Assembly (NCBI RefSeq): GCF_002979415.1
Contig: NZ_PCOT01000011.1
Location: 23,368 to 87,367 of the forward strand
From: Microbacterium sp. MYb72
GTDB taxonomy: Bacteria > Actinomycetota > Actinomycetes > Actinomycetales > Microbacteriaceae
DNA: 64,000 bases
Direction: 5' to 3'
This document shows, one piece after another, positions 35,973 to 46,076 of the stretch; the stretch's first letter is position 1, and every line of letters starts with the position of its first letter. Below the pieces are notes generated by a model. It saw nothing but the letters and a program-made list of their open reading frames with translations, did no database searches and was not told the DNA's origin. Position numbers and translations under genes: made by a program.

Positions 35973-37253
35973 TCAGCGACCGGTGCCGGCGTGGACCGTG
36001 GCCTCGGCATCGCCGTCGAGCCCGTAGGCCGTGTGCACGGTGCGCGCCGCCTCGGCGAGGTCGGTGTCGCGCAGCACGACCGAGATGCGGATCTCGGAGG
36101 TCGAGATCATCTCGATGTTGATGCCGCCGGCCGACAGCGCCTCGAAGAGCGTCGCCGAGACACCGGAGTGCGTGCGCATGCCCGCCCCGACGACTGAGAG
36201 CTTGCCGATCTGGTCGTCGTGGATGAGGTTCTGGAAGCCGACCTCGGTCTGGTCGCCCGCCAGGGCCTTGAGCGCCGCGGCGGCATCCGCCTTGGGCACG
36301 GTGAAGGAGATGTCGGTGCGCCCGGTCGCGGACACGTTCTGGACGATCATGTCGACGTTCGCGCCCGACTTGGCGACGATCTTGAAGATCTCGGCCGCCT
36401 TGCCGGGAACGTCCGGCACGCCGGCGACGGTGATCTTTGCCTGGCTGAAGTCGGTGGCGACTCCGGCGACGATCGGCTCTTCCATGTCTGCTCCCTCGGA
36501 TTCGCGGGGGTTCTTCATGCCCTCGCCCAGAACGTACGTGCCCTCGGACGACGAGAACGTCGAACGGGCGTGGATCAGGACGCCGTGGCGGCGTGCGTAC
36601 TCGACGGCGCGGATGTAGAGCACCTTGGCGCCGTTCGCGGCGAGCTCGAGCATCTCCTCGCTGGTGATGTGGTCGAGCTTCTGAGCCTTCGGGATGACGC
36701 GGGGGTCGGCGGTGAAGATGCCGTCCACGTCGCTGTAGATCTCGCACACGTCGGCGTCGAGCGCCGCCGCGAGGGCGACGGCCGTGGTGTCGGAGCCGCC
36801 GCGGCCGAGAGTGGTGATGTCACGGGTGTCGCGGTTGAAGCCCTGGAAGCCGGCGACGATCACGATCGCCCCCTCATCGAGAGCCTCGCGCAGCCGCACG
36901 GGGGTGACGTCGACGATGCGGGCGGCGCCGTGCTGCGAGTCGGTGATCATGCCCGCCTGGCTGCCGGTGAACGACCGCGCCTCGAAGCCCATCGAGTGGA
37001 TGGCCATGGCCAGCAGCGCCATCGAGATGCGCTCACCGCTGGACAGCAGCATGTCGAGCTCGCGGGGCGCAGGGATCGGCGCGACCTCGTTGGCGAGATC
37101 GAGCAGCTCGTCGGTGGTGTCGCCCATCGCACTGACGGCGACGACCACGTCGTGCCCCGCGCGACGCGTGTCGACGATGCGCTTGGCGACGCGCTTGATG
37201 CTCTCTGCGTCGGCGACAGAGGAGCCGCCGTACTTCTGCACGATGAGGGCCAC
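35973..37253 (-). CDS. lysC: Aspartate kinase
   Basis: Phosphorylates aspartate, 426 residues. Kinase motifs [35 protein letters not shown] and [11 protein letters not shown] are followed by two C-terminal ACT domains (from about residue 260) that bind Lys/Thr for feedback inhibition. GTG 37253 is preferred because AGGGAG lies five bases before it; the earlier GTG at 37259 would overlap that ribosome site. An internal start for a separate regulatory beta subunit, known in this family, is possible but not evident by eye. Confidence 0.95.
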   Translation of the reverse strand: MALIVQKYGGSSVADAESIKRVAKRIVDTRRAGHDVVVAVSAMGDTTDELLDLANEVAPIPAPRELDMLLSSGERISMALLAMAIHSMGFEARSFTGSQAGMITDSQHGAARIVDVTPVRLREALDEGAIVIVAGFQGFNRDTRDITTLGRGGSDTTAVALAAALDADVCEIYSDVDGIFTADPRVIPKAQKLDHITSEEMLELAANGAKVLYIRAVEYARRHGVLIHARSTFSSSEGTYVLGEGMKNPRESEGADMEEPIVAGVATDFSQAKITVAGVPDVPGKAAEIFKIVAKSGANVDMIVQNVSATGRTDISFTVPKADAAAALKALAGDQTEVGFQNLIHDDQIGKLSVVGAGMRTHSGVSATLFEALSAGGINIEMISTSEIRISVVLRDTDLAEAARTVHTAYGLDGDAEATVHAGTGR

Positions 37254-37367
37254 GTTCACTCCCTGGGATGTCGGGCGGATCCGCCCACGCCCATTCTACG
37301 GAGACCCCGTATGCGCCGACGCGCATGTGACGGGGCCGGGCTCGGGGCGTCCGTGATCACGGGGCCG

Positions 37368-38291
37368 TCAGGGCGCGGGCGGCAGCGGCGCGGGAGCGGA
37401 TGCCGCGGGGCGGAGTCGGCCGCCCGTGCCGGCGAACCAGCATCCGGCGATGATCAGCGGGAAGCCGATCACGAGTCCGAGCGTCAGCGGCTCGGAGAGG
37501 ACGATGGCGCCCAGGATGATCGCCACGACCGGATTGACGTAGGTGAACAGCGGAGCGCGCACCGGGCCGACCTCGCGGATCAGGGCGAAGAAGGCGAGGA
37601 ACGCCACCGCGGTGCAGATGACGGCGAGGGCGATCAGCGCTCCGATCGACGGGAGGGTCGGCATCCGGTGCTGGGTGAGCAGAGCGATCGGCAGGTACAG
37701 GATGCCGATCATCAGAAGAGAGAGGGTGATGGTGCCGATCGACGGCACATCGCCGAGCTTGCGCGCCACGATGAACGGCGCGATCGCGTAGAGCACCGCG
37801 ACGAGCAGCACTTCGCCGGCCGCCAGCAGACTCACGTGCCCGCCGAACAGACCCGGTCCCGCGACGACGATCGCGACGCCGATGAAGCCGACGACGAGAC
37901 CGATCGCGCGAGCGGGGCGCAGCACGCCGCGGTCGCCGCCGCCGAGGGCGATCAGGGCCGCGAACAGCGGCACCGTGGCGACGAGCAGCCCGGTCATGCC
38001 CGACGGCAGCGTCATCTCGGCATGCCCCAGCAGCAGGAAGGGGCCGGCCATCTCGACGAGACCGAAGGCGAGCACCCACGGCCACATCTTGAGAGCGGCT
38101 CTGAGCGCGCCGGAGCGGATCGCGAACGGCAGCAGAAGGAGCGCCGCGATGAGGGTGCGTCCGGCGACGATGGCCGGCGGCGAGATGGACTCGACAGCGA
38201 CGCTGATGAACAGGTACGGCACGCCCCAGAGGAGGCACATCGCCGCGAAGAGGAGCCATCCCCGGCGGGTGAAGCCGGTGTGGGCGTTCAC
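37368..38291 (-). CDS. EamA/DMT family transporter
   Basis: 307-residue membrane protein with about ten hydrophobic helices in two EamA repeats ([20 protein letters not shown] at the start of the first; [20 protein letters not shown] in the second). DMT transporters export amino acids, nucleosides or related metabolites; the substrate is not readable here. The GTG start overlaps the recR stop (GTGA), so it is co-transcribed with dnaX-recR although functionally unrelated. Confidence 0.9.
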   Translation of the reverse strand: MNAHTGFTRRGWLLFAAMCLLWGVPYLFISVAVESISPPAIVAGRTLIAALLLLPFAIRSGALRAALKMWPWVLAFGLVEMAGPFLLLGHAEMTLPSGMTGLLVATVPLFAALIALGGGDRGVLRPARAIGLVVGFIGVAIVVAGPGLFGGHVSLLAAGEVLLVAVLYAIAPFIVARKLGDVPSIGTITLSLLMIGILYLPIALLTQHRMPTLPSIGALIALAVICTAVAFLAFFALIREVGPVRAPLFTYVNPVVAIILGAIVLSEPLTLGLVIGFPLIIAGCWFAGTGGRLRPAASAPAPLPPAP

Positions 38292-38881
38292 AGAACGCGC
38301 CGGCCCTCGAAGGCGCGTCCGAGGGTGACCTCGTCGGCGTACTCGAGGTCGCCGCCGACCGGGAGTCCGGAGGCCAGTCGCGAGACCGTGATCTGCATCG
38401 TGGTGAGGAGACGGCTGAGGTAGCTCGCCGTGGCCTCGCCCTCGAGGTTCGGGTTGGTCGCGAGGATGACCTCCTGGACCCTGCCGTCGGCGAGGCGGGT
38501 CATCAGCTGTGCGATGCGCAGGTCGTCGGGGCCGATGCCGGCGATCGGGCTGATCGCTCCGCCGAGCACGTGATACAGCCCCCGGAACTCGCGGGTGCGC
38601 TCGATCGCCGCCACGTCCTTCGCGTCTTCGACCACGCAGATCAGCGCCGGGTTGCGGCGGGGGTCGCGGCAGATCGCGCAGCGGTCCTGCTCGGACACGT
38701 TGCCGCAGATCTCGCAGAACCGCACCCGCACGCGGATCTCGGTGAGCAGCTCCGCAAGGCGCGCGACGTCGAACGTCGGCGTCTGCAGGATGTGGAACGC
38801 GATGCGCTGAGCGGACTTGGGGCCGATGCCCGGAAGCCGCCCGAACTCGTCGATCAGCTCTTGGACGATGCCGTCGTACAT
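38288..38881 (-). CDS. recR: Recombination protein RecR
   Basis: RecFOR-pathway protein, 197 residues. Helix-hairpin-helix [18 protein letters not shown], a four-Cys zinc finger [16 protein letters not shown] and a Toprim domain with [15 protein letters not shown] are in the usual order. ATG overlaps the dnaX stop by one base (TGATG), the classical dnaX-recR linkage. Confidence 0.96.
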   Translation of the reverse strand: MYDGIVQELIDEFGRLPGIGPKSAQRIAFHILQTPTFDVARLAELLTEIRVRVRFCEICGNVSEQDRCAICRDPRRNPALICVVEDAKDVAAIERTREFRGLYHVLGGAISPIAGIGPDDLRIAQLMTRLADGRVQEVILATNPNLEGEATASYLSRLLTTMQITVSRLASGLPVGGDLEYADEVTLGRAFEGRRVL

Positions 38882-41289
38882 CAGGAGAACCTCGTCGGGG
38901 GCTCGTAGGGCTCTTCGCGCACGAACGTCGCGCCGAGCACCTGGCGGATCACGGCCTCGCCGTAGCGCTGCACTCCCCCGGCGGGGGTGCGCTCGGTGAC
39001 GACGGGCGCCGGCGCGGAGCGCCGGGGTTCGGGCGCAGCGGATGCCGCTGTCGGCGCCGATGCGCTCTGCTCGGGGCGCCGCGGCGGAGCGCTCGACATC
39101 GCCGGTTCGTAGGCGGGGTCGTAGGGCGGCTCGTCGTCGTAGTACGGCGGCTCATCGGGCAGCGGGGGCCCATCGACGGACATCGGCGATGCCGCGGTCG
39201 GCGATGAGGAGACCGACGTCGCGGGCGCGGACGGGGCAGCGGATGCCGTCGATCCCGGCGCGGACGGAGAAGGAGTAGCCGGAGTCGGCGCAGCGTGAAC
39301 CGACGCCGCGGTCACCGGCACCGGCGCAGCCGACGTCGACGCTGCGGGGATCGGCGTCTCCGCCCCTCCGCCCGAGGCCGCGCCCTGCCCGCCGGCCGAC
39401 GGGATCGACGCGACGGCCCACTCCGTGACGGGACCGGCGGAATCACTGCGGACCTGCGGACGGGATGACCCCGCTGACGCAGGCTCCGAAGCGGGCGCAT
39501 CGCCGGACGGAGAAGAGGGCGACGAGGCGGCCGCGGGCTGTCGCGGTGCACCCCCGGCGGGCATGGGGGCCGGGCGGTACTTGACCGTCACACCGAGCTC
39601 CTGCTCGATCGCCGTGCGCAGATGGTCGGACGGACCGGAACCCGGAACCGTCCCCTTGAACTTCTGTACGTCGTGCTGACTCGTGAAGCCGAGAGTCAGC
39701 ACCTCGCTCGCGGTGTCGAACGCGAGCGGCTGCACCGCAGTGGCGAGCAGCCAGGACGTGCGGCTGATGTCTTCGAGACGCTTGAGGACGGCCGACCACG
39801 ACCCCGAGATGCGCTCGAAGGTGACCGGGCCGGACGGCGCCGGAGCGGATGCCGCGGCGGGAGCCTCAGACGTCGACGGGGAATCCGGCGCCGGCTGAGC
39901 GGCCGAGTCCACGGAGATCTCACCGCGCTCTGCCTCGCCCGCTCCGCTCCCTCGCGGGGCGACCACGGGCGCAGACGACGGCTGGACGGCCGGCGTCTGT
40001 GCCGCTGGAGCCGCCGGTGCGGGGGCTGCCGGAGCTGATGCGGGGGTCGCAGGAGCCGGAGCAGCGGAAGCAGGGGCGGAGGCTGCAGGAGCGGGAGCCG
40101 CGGATGCAGGGGCCGGAGCCGCCGCGGGGCGAGCAGCGGCGGAGACGGGCGCGGGTGCCGCGGCATCCGCACCTCCCCCGGCGAGGACGCGGGCGACCAG
40201 GAGCTCGAGATGCAGACGAGGAGAGGTCGCGCCGGACATGTCGTCGAGAGCGGCGCTCACGATGTCGGCGGTGCGCGAGAGACGGGCCGAGCCGAAGGAG
40301 GCCGCCTGTTCGCGCATGCGGTCCAGCTCATCGGCGGCGATGCCGCGCAGCACCGCGGAGGCACCCGCGCCGACGGCGGCGATCACGATCAGGTCGCGCA
40401 GCCGCTCGAGGAGGTCATCGACGAATCGACGCGGATCCTGCCCGGTCTGCACGACCTTGTCGATCGCCGGGAACGCGGCGGCCGCGTCACCCGCAGCGAG
40501 CGCGTCGACGATCTCATCGAGCACGGTCGCGTGCGTGTAGCCGAGAAGAGCCACGGCGCGCTCGTACGCGACGGTCACGGTCTCCGAGCCGGCGGGCGAG
40601 TCGGAACCGGCGATCAGCTGATCGAGCAGCGACAGCGTGTCACGGGGCGATCCGCCTCCGGCGCGCACGACGAGCGGAAGGACTCCCTGCTCGACGACGA
40701 CGCCCTCCTCGGTGCACAGCTTCTCGACGTACTCCAGCATCGCCGCGGGCGGAACGAGCCGGAACGGGTAGTGGTGCGTACGCGAACGGATCGTGCCGAG
40801 CACCTTCTCGGGCTCGGTCGTGGCGAAGATGAACTTGACGTGCTCCGGAGGCTCCTCGACGAGCTTGAGCAGGGCGTTGAAGCCCTGCGGCGTCACCATG
40901 TGCGCCTCGTCGAGGATGAAGATCTTGTACCGGTCGCGGCTCGGTGCGAACGTCGCACGCTCGCGCAGATCGCGCGCGTCGTCGACGCCGTTGTGGCTCG
41001 CCGCGTCGATCTCGACGACATCGAGGGATCCGCCGCCCGCGCGCGACAGCTCGATGCAGCTCGGGCACTTCCCGCAGGGGACGTCGGTCGGGCCCTCGGC
41101 GCAGTTCAGACAGCGCGCCAGGATGCGGGCCGAGGTCGTCTTGCCGCAGCCGCGGGGACCGGAGAAGAGATAGGCGTGGCCGACCCTGTCGCCGCGCAGC
41201 GCGGTCATCAGCGGATCGGTCACCTGGGACTGCCCGATCATCTCGCCGAACGACTCGGGCCGGTAGCGGCGATAGAGGGCTGTAGTCAC
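38881..41289 (-). CDS. dnaX: DNA polymerase III subunit gamma/tau
   Basis: Clamp-loader ATPase, 802 residues. Walker [15 protein letters not shown], a zinc module [19 protein letters not shown], Walker [10 protein letters not shown] and the SRC-like [10 protein letters not shown] are in the first 370 residues. The C-terminal half is a long Ala/Pro/Ser-rich linker with a small folded segment ([20 protein letters not shown]) that probably carries the tau polymerase-binding part. No A-rich slippery site of the E. coli type was noticed. GTG start at 41289. Confidence 0.95.
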   Translation of the reverse strand: MTTALYRRYRPESFGEMIGQSQVTDPLMTALRGDRVGHAYLFSGPRGCGKTTSARILARCLNCAEGPTDVPCGKCPSCIELSRAGGGSLDVVEIDAASHNGVDDARDLRERATFAPSRDRYKIFILDEAHMVTPQGFNALLKLVEEPPEHVKFIFATTEPEKVLGTIRSRTHHYPFRLVPPAAMLEYVEKLCTEEGVVVEQGVLPLVVRAGGGSPRDTLSLLDQLIAGSDSPAGSETVTVAYERAVALLGYTHATVLDEIVDALAAGDAAAAFPAIDKVVQTGQDPRRFVDDLLERLRDLIVIAAVGAGASAVLRGIAADELDRMREQAASFGSARLSRTADIVSAALDDMSGATSPRLHLELLVARVLAGGGADAAAPAPVSAAARPAAAPAPASAAPAPAASAPASAAPAPATPASAPAAPAPAAPAAQTPAVQPSSAPVVAPRGSGAGEAERGEISVDSAAQPAPDSPSTSEAPAAASAPAPSGPVTFERISGSWSAVLKRLEDISRTSWLLATAVQPLAFDTASEVLTLGFTSQHDVQKFKGTVPGSGPSDHLRTAIEQELGVTVKYRPAPMPAGGAPRQPAAASSPSSPSGDAPASEPASAGSSRPQVRSDSAGPVTEWAVASIPSAGGQGAASGGGAETPIPAASTSAAPVPVTAASVHAAPTPATPSPSAPGSTASAAPSAPATSVSSSPTAASPMSVDGPPLPDEPPYYDDEPPYDPAYEPAMSSAPPRRPEQSASAPTAASAAPEPRRSAPAPVVTERTPAGGVQRYGEAVIRQVLGATFVREEPYEPPTRFS

Positions 41290-41422
41290 CAGACCAGCCT
41301 ACGGCGTACCGCGGACACTCGGGGCTCCCCCTCGAGGGACTTCGCGCCCCGCCCGGTATCCGCTCAGCCGCGCCCCGGCATCCGCTCATCCCCGAGCCGA
41401 CGACGACGCCCCACCCTGCCGC

Positions 41423-41462
41423 CGGCGCCCCACCTGATCGTCGTCAACCAGGTGCGGCGCCG
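41423..41462 (-). terminator. Terminator-like hairpin after the GH65 gene
   Basis: CGGCGCC-C-CACCTG (41423-41436) pairs with CAGGTG-C-GGCGCCG (41449-41462), 13 bp with one C-C mismatch and a 12-nt loop. There is no T run. It lies in the 212-base gap between the GH65 stop (41502) and dnaX start, where I see no gene. Confidence 0.5.
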
Positions 41463-41501
41463 ACGAGCAGAGGGGGCGTCGACGGATACGGAGTGCGCGG
41501 C

Positions 41502-43982
41502 TCAGTCGATCGGCTCGATCACCGGGATCGACGTCGTGATGACGGGAACCGACGCCGACAGGCGCGTGCCGTCCTCGCGGCGCGCACCCTCGAACTGACG
41601 CAGCGTCGGGCGACCTGCGATGACGGGCCCCTGATCGGCCAGCGCCACGACGACGGCATCCTCCGTCGTGGCGACGAAGGCGGCGCCGCGCACGGTGAAC
41701 GGCACAGGCTCGCCGGAGCGCACCTCGACCGTCAGCGCGTCCCTGGCCACCGTGACCTGGATCGCAGAGCCCTGCCACTGCAGCGGGTACGAGAGCGACG
41801 GCCAGTCGGCCGGGAGCCGCGGGTCGAAGCTGAGCTCGCCCGCGTAGTCGCGCATGCCGCCGAAGCCGCTCACCAGCGCCGTCCACACGCCGCCCGCCGA
41901 CGCCACGTGCACACCGTCCGCCGCGTTGTGGTGCAGGTCGTGCAGGTCGACGAAGATCGACTGCTCGAAGTACTTCAGCGCGAGGTCCTGGTAGCCGACC
42001 TCGGCCGCCAGGATCGACTGCACGACGGCGGACAGCGTCGAGTCGCCCGTCGTCAGCGGGTCGTAGTAGTCGAAGTCGGCGCGCTTCTCCTCCGGCGTGA
42101 AGTGGTTGCCCTGCAGGAACAGCGCGAGCACGACATCGGCCTGCTTGAGCACCTGGAACCGGTAGATCACGAGGGGGTGGAAGTGCAGGAGCAGCGGACG
42201 CTGGGTCGCCGGAGTGTGCGCGAGGTCCCAGACCTCGCGCTCCAGGAACAGCGAGTCCTGCGGGTGGATGCCGAGGCCCTCGCTGTACGGGATGAACATC
42301 GCCTCCCCCGCGCGCTCCCACTCGTCGGCCTCGCCGGCGCCGAGGCCGGTGCGCTCCACAAGGAGGGCGTAGTCCTCCGGGAAGTCAGCGGCGATCTCTC
42401 GCACCACCTTCGCGGCGTAGCGCAGGTTGTAGCGCGCCATGACGTTCGTGTAGAGGTTGTCGTTCACGACGGTGGTGTACTCGTCGGGCCCCGTGACGCC
42501 GTGGATGTGGAAGGTCTCCCGGCCGTCGGACACCCGCCAGAAGCCGAGCGTCGCCCAGAGCCTGGCGGTCTCGATCGCGATGTCGGCGCCCTCTCGGCGC
42601 AGGAACTCCTCGTCTCCGGTGGCGCGCACGTACTTGCCGAGCGCGAAGCTCACGTCGGCGTTGATGTGGTACTGCGCGGTGCCGGCAGCGTAGTAGGCCG
42701 AGGCCTCCTCGCCGTTGATCGTGCGCCACGGGAACAGGGCGCCGGCCTCGTTCAGCTGCTCGGCGCGGCGGCGCGCGGCGGGCAGCATCAGAACACGGGC
42801 TCGCAGTGCGTTGCGCGCCCACTGCGGCGACGTGTAGGTGAGGAACGGGAGCACGTAGATCTCGGTGTCCCAGAAGTAGTGGCCGCTGTAGCCGGACCCG
42901 GAGACGCCCTTGGCCGCGACGCCCGTGCCGTCGGCGCGCGCGGACGCCTGGGCGAGCTGGAGGAGGCACCAGCGGGTCGCCTGCTGCAGATCGTCGTGAC
43001 CGCCGATCTGCACGTCGCTGCGCTCCCAGAAGGCGGCGAGCCATTCGGCCTGACGCTGGAACTGCGCGGCCACGCCCTCGACGACGACGCGGTCGAGCGA
43101 CCGGCGGCAGCGGTCGACCAGCTCGCGCGGGGGCACTCCGCGGGACGTGTGATAGCTGACGAGCTTCGTGACCGTGATCGGCACGCCCGCCTTCGCCTGC
43201 ACGCGGAACACGTTCTTGGCGATGTCGGACTCGATCAGCGTGCGGGCGCTGTACTCGTTCTCCGTCTCGACGATGTGGTCGGCGACGACGGCCACCGTCA
43301 TGCCCGACGCCGCGACGCGGTACGACAGCGCGGAGCGCAGGCCGTCCTGCCAGTGCTCGGCGGGCTGCAGCACCCGCTCGGCGATCTTCTCGGCCTTGCG
43401 GGGGTCGAAGCCCGCGCCCTGCGCCTCCACAGGGGTGCCGGCGTAGACGCCCGCGCCGTCCTGCCGGTTCAGCAGCTGGCAGCTGATCGTCACGGGGGCG
43501 TCGGAGTTCTCCACGACGACCTCGAGCCGGAGGATCGCGAGGTGGCGCTCCTCGAAGCTGACGATGCGCTCGTCGCGCATGCGCACCCGCTTGCCCGACG
43601 GGGTCTCCCAGACGACGACCCGCTCCAGCACACCGGTGCGCATGTCGAGCGTGCGGCGGTACTCGCGCACGTCGGCGTCGTCGAAGGAGATGGGCTCGTC
43701 GTCGACGTAGACGCGCATGACCTTGGCGTCCGGAGCGTTGACGATCGTCTGCCCCACCTCGGCGAAGCCGTACGCCTGCTCTGCGTGACGGATCGGCCAG
43801 GTCTCGTGCAGGCCGTTGATGAATGTGCCGTGCTCGTGCGCGCCGCGTCCCTCGATGTGGTTGCCGCGGAGTCCGAGGTAGCCGTTCCCGACGCCGAACA
43901 GCGTCTCACCCACCCCGTCTTCTGTGTAGCGCGTCTCGATCAGGCGCCAGGGGTCGACGGGGAAGCGGTCGCGGTCGATCAT
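41502..43982 (-). CDS. Glycoside hydrolase family 65 disaccharide phosphorylase
   Basis: 826-residue GH65 enzyme. The general-acid Glu lies in VTGPDEYTTVVNDNLYTNV, substrate loops in YFWDTEIYVLPFLTYTSP and LFPWRTINGEEASAYYAAGT, and the phosphate-binding region in DSTLSAVVQSIL. N-terminal beta-sandwich, (alpha/alpha)6 barrel and C-terminal sheet are all of normal size. GH65 enzymes reversibly phosphorolyse maltose, trehalose, kojibiose or nigerose to beta-glucose-1-phosphate and glucose; which one cannot be told by eye. It overlaps the beta-phosphoglucomutase gene (ATGA), which would convert its product to glucose-6-phosphate. Confidence 0.93.
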   Translation of the reverse strand: MIDRDRFPVDPWRLIETRYTEDGVGETLFGVGNGYLGLRGNHIEGRGAHEHGTFINGLHETWPIRHAEQAYGFAEVGQTIVNAPDAKVMRVYVDDEPISFDDADVREYRRTLDMRTGVLERVVVWETPSGKRVRMRDERIVSFEERHLAILRLEVVVENSDAPVTISCQLLNRQDGAGVYAGTPVEAQGAGFDPRKAEKIAERVLQPAEHWQDGLRSALSYRVAASGMTVAVVADHIVETENEYSARTLIESDIAKNVFRVQAKAGVPITVTKLVSYHTSRGVPPRELVDRCRRSLDRVVVEGVAAQFQRQAEWLAAFWERSDVQIGGHDDLQQATRWCLLQLAQASARADGTGVAAKGVSGSGYSGHYFWDTEIYVLPFLTYTSPQWARNALRARVLMLPAARRRAEQLNEAGALFPWRTINGEEASAYYAAGTAQYHINADVSFALGKYVRATGDEEFLRREGADIAIETARLWATLGFWRVSDGRETFHIHGVTGPDEYTTVVNDNLYTNVMARYNLRYAAKVVREIAADFPEDYALLVERTGLGAGEADEWERAGEAMFIPYSEGLGIHPQDSLFLEREVWDLAHTPATQRPLLLHFHPLVIYRFQVLKQADVVLALFLQGNHFTPEEKRADFDYYDPLTTGDSTLSAVVQSILAAEVGYQDLALKYFEQSIFVDLHDLHHNAADGVHVASAGGVWTALVSGFGGMRDYAGELSFDPRLPADWPSLSYPLQWQGSAIQVTVARDALTVEVRSGEPVPFTVRGAAFVATTEDAVVVALADQGPVIAGRPTLRQFEGARREDGTRLSASVPVITTSIPVIEPID

Positions 43983-44725
43983 GCAATCTCCTCGGAGTCG
44001 GGTGCGAAAGCGGACAGGTCGTCGACGACGACGGTGGCTCCTGCGGCGCGCAGCGCGTCGGCGCCGGTCCCGCGGTCGACGCCGACCACGGTCGCGAAGC
44101 CTGCGGCCGCGGCGGATGCGGCACCGGACGTCGCGTCCTCGACGGCCACGCTGCGGGCAGGGTCGACGCCGAGGGCGACGGCCCCGGCGCGGAACATGTC
44201 GGGCGCCGGCTTCGAGGCCAGCCCGTCGTTCTCGGCGACGACGCCGTCGACGACGATGCGGAAGAAGGAGCGGATGCCGGCCGCGGCCAGCACCTCCTCC
44301 GCGTTCTTCGAGCTCGACACCACGCCGAGCGGGATGCCTGCGGCGCTCAGCCGCTCGATCAGGGCGAGGGAGCCCGGAAAGGGCGCGATGCCCTCGCTGC
44401 GCAGCGACGCGGCGAAGGCGTCGTTCTTGCGGTTGCCGATGCCGCAGATCGTGTCGGCGTCCGGGGTGTCATCGACCGCACCCCACGGGATCTCGACGTT
44501 GCGGCTGCGCATCAGGCTGGCGACGCCGTCATAGCGCTTCTTGCCGTCGACGTAGTCGAAGTAGTCGGCATCCGTGTAGGGGGGTTCGATGCTCCATTTC
44601 GCGAAGACATCGTCGAACACGACCTTCCATGCGCGCATGTGCACCTCGGCGGTCGGCGTGAGCACGCCGTCGAGGTCGAAGAGCACGCCGTCGGCGGCGA
44701 GCAGATCGGGAAGGGCTTCGGGCAC
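43979..44725 (-). CDS. pgmB: Beta-phosphoglucomutase family HAD protein
   Basis: 248-residue HAD phosphotransferase. Motif I is LFDLDGVLTPTAEVH with the nucleophile Asp, motif II GVVSSSKNAEEVL, Lys in SKPAPDMF and motif IV VAVEDATSGAASA. Its place just before a GH65 phosphorylase fits conversion of beta-glucose-1-phosphate to glucose-6-phosphate. The GTG at 44725 has GGAG six bases before it; a GTG at 44773 would add 16 residues. The segment DYVDGKKRYDGVASLMRSR matches the long-cap subgroup that accompanies GH65 in actinobacteria. Confidence 0.88.
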   Translation of the reverse strand: MPEALPDLLAADGVLFDLDGVLTPTAEVHMRAWKVVFDDVFAKWSIEPPYTDADYFDYVDGKKRYDGVASLMRSRNVEIPWGAVDDTPDADTICGIGNRKNDAFAASLRSEGIAPFPGSLALIERLSAAGIPLGVVSSSKNAEEVLAAAGIRSFFRIVVDGVVAENDGLASKPAPDMFRAGAVALGVDPARSVAVEDATSGAASAAAAGFATVVGVDRGTGADALRAAGATVVVDDLSAFAPDSEEIA

Positions 44726-44855
44726 AGGAGCCTCCAGGAGAAGGACGAGGGGGTCGGCACCTCTCCGTGCCACTGTGCCAGCGTAGTGCGGAGGGCCGGG
44801 TGAGGTAACCCCCGAATACGCCGGTGTCGGACTCGTGGGGCGCGCGGGCGGATGC

Positions 44856-46076
44856 TCAGAGCATCTCGGCGGTCTGACGCGCGATCTGCAGCTCCTCGTT
44901 CGTCGGCACGACGAGCACCGTCACCGGGGAGTCGTCGGTGGAGATGCGCCGGATTCCGCGTTCACGGGCGGTGTTGCGGGCGGGATCGATCTCGACTCCG
45001 GCGAATCCGAGCGTCGCCATCGCCTCGGCGCGCACGGGCGCCGCGTTCTCCCCGACTCCCGCGGTGAACGAGATCACGTCGACCCCTCCGAGCTGCGCGA
45101 TGTAGGCGCCCGCGTAGGCGCGGAGCCGGTGGACGTAGACGTCGAAGGCGAGCGTCGCCGCCTCCTCCCCCGCCTCGCGACCAGCGAGGATGTCGCGCAT
45201 GTCGCTGCGCCCGGCGAGCCCCGCCAGTCCGCTGCGGGTGTTGAGCAGAGCGTCGAGGGCGTCGATCGTGTATCCGGCCCGGCGCGCGAGATGCACCAGC
45301 GCCGCGGGGTCGATGTCTCCCGACCGCGTGCCCATCACGAGCCCCTCGAGCGGGGTGAGCCCCATCGACGTCTCGACGGATCGGCCGCCGTCGATCGCCG
45401 TGACGGAGGCCCCGTTGCCGAGGTGGAACACGATCTGGCGGAGCGTCGAGAGGTCGCGCCCGAGGAAGGCCGCGGCGGCCTCGCTGACGTACTGGTGGCT
45501 GGTGCCGTGGAAGCCGTAGCGCCGCACCCTGTGCTCGCGGGCGAGCTCCGCATCGATCGCGTACGTGTACGCCGCGGGCGGGAGCGTCTGGTGGAAGGCG
45601 GTGTCGAAGACCGCGACGTGCGGCACATCGGGGAACACGGCCTCCGCCGCGAGGATGCCTGCGAGGTTGGCCGGGTTGTGCAGCGGCGCCAGCACCGCGA
45701 GCTCCTCGATCTGGCGCTCGACGTCGGCGTCGATCAGCGTGGGGGCGAAGAATCGCGCTCCGCCGTGCACGACGCGGTGACCGACGGCCACGGGCGGATG
45801 CTCCTCGAGGGAGGGCCCGTGGGCGGCGAACTGCTCGAGCATGACCGCGAAAGCCGCATCGTGGTCGACGATGTGCTGCTCGCTGCGATAGTCGGCGTCG
45901 AGCATCGTGACGACGGCATCCGCTGTCGTGTCCGGTCGGACCGTGTGCCGAACCGGGCTCGACTCCTGGCCGATCCTCTCGATCAGGCCGCTCGCGAGCT
46001 CGTGCTCGCCCTCGATGTCGATCAGGCTGTACTTGAGCGACGAGGAGCCGCTGTTGATGACGAGGATCGCGCTCAT
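44856..46076 (-). CDS. ackA: Acetate kinase
   Basis: 406-residue ASKHA kinase that interconverts acetate/ATP and acetyl phosphate. Characteristic motifs: VINSGSSSLKYSLID, VFDTAFHQTLPPAAYTYAID, HLGNGASVTAIDGGRSVETS and GVGENAAPVRAEAM. The ATG overlaps the pta stop (ATGA), so pta-ackA form one leftward operon. Confidence 0.97.
   Translation of the reverse strand: MSAILVINSGSSSLKYSLIDIEGEHELASGLIERIGQESSPVRHTVRPDTTADAVVTMLDADYRSEQHIVDHDAAFAVMLEQFAAHGPSLEEHPPVAVGHRVVHGGARFFAPTLIDADVERQIEELAVLAPLHNPANLAGILAAEAVFPDVPHVAVFDTAFHQTLPPAAYTYAIDAELAREHRVRRYGFHGTSHQYVSEAAAAFLGRDLSTLRQIVFHLGNGASVTAIDGGRSVETSMGLTPLEGLVMGTRSGDIDPAALVHLARRAGYTIDALDALLNTRSGLAGLAGRSDMRDILAGREAGEEAATLAFDVYVHRLRAYAGAYIAQLGGVDVISFTAGVGENAAPVRAEAMATLGFAGVEIDPARNTARERGIRRISTDDSPVTVLVVPTNEELQIARQTAEML

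Noticed and set aside
38881..40200. Programmed frameshift in dnaX giving gamma and tau
   Set aside because: No A-run slippery sequence was seen; the frame is open to the recR overlap.
41493..44534. 1013-codon open frame on the plus strand
   Set aside because: Antisense to GH65 and pgmB; Arg/Val/Asp-rich composition without any family motif, a typical shadow in high-GC DNA.
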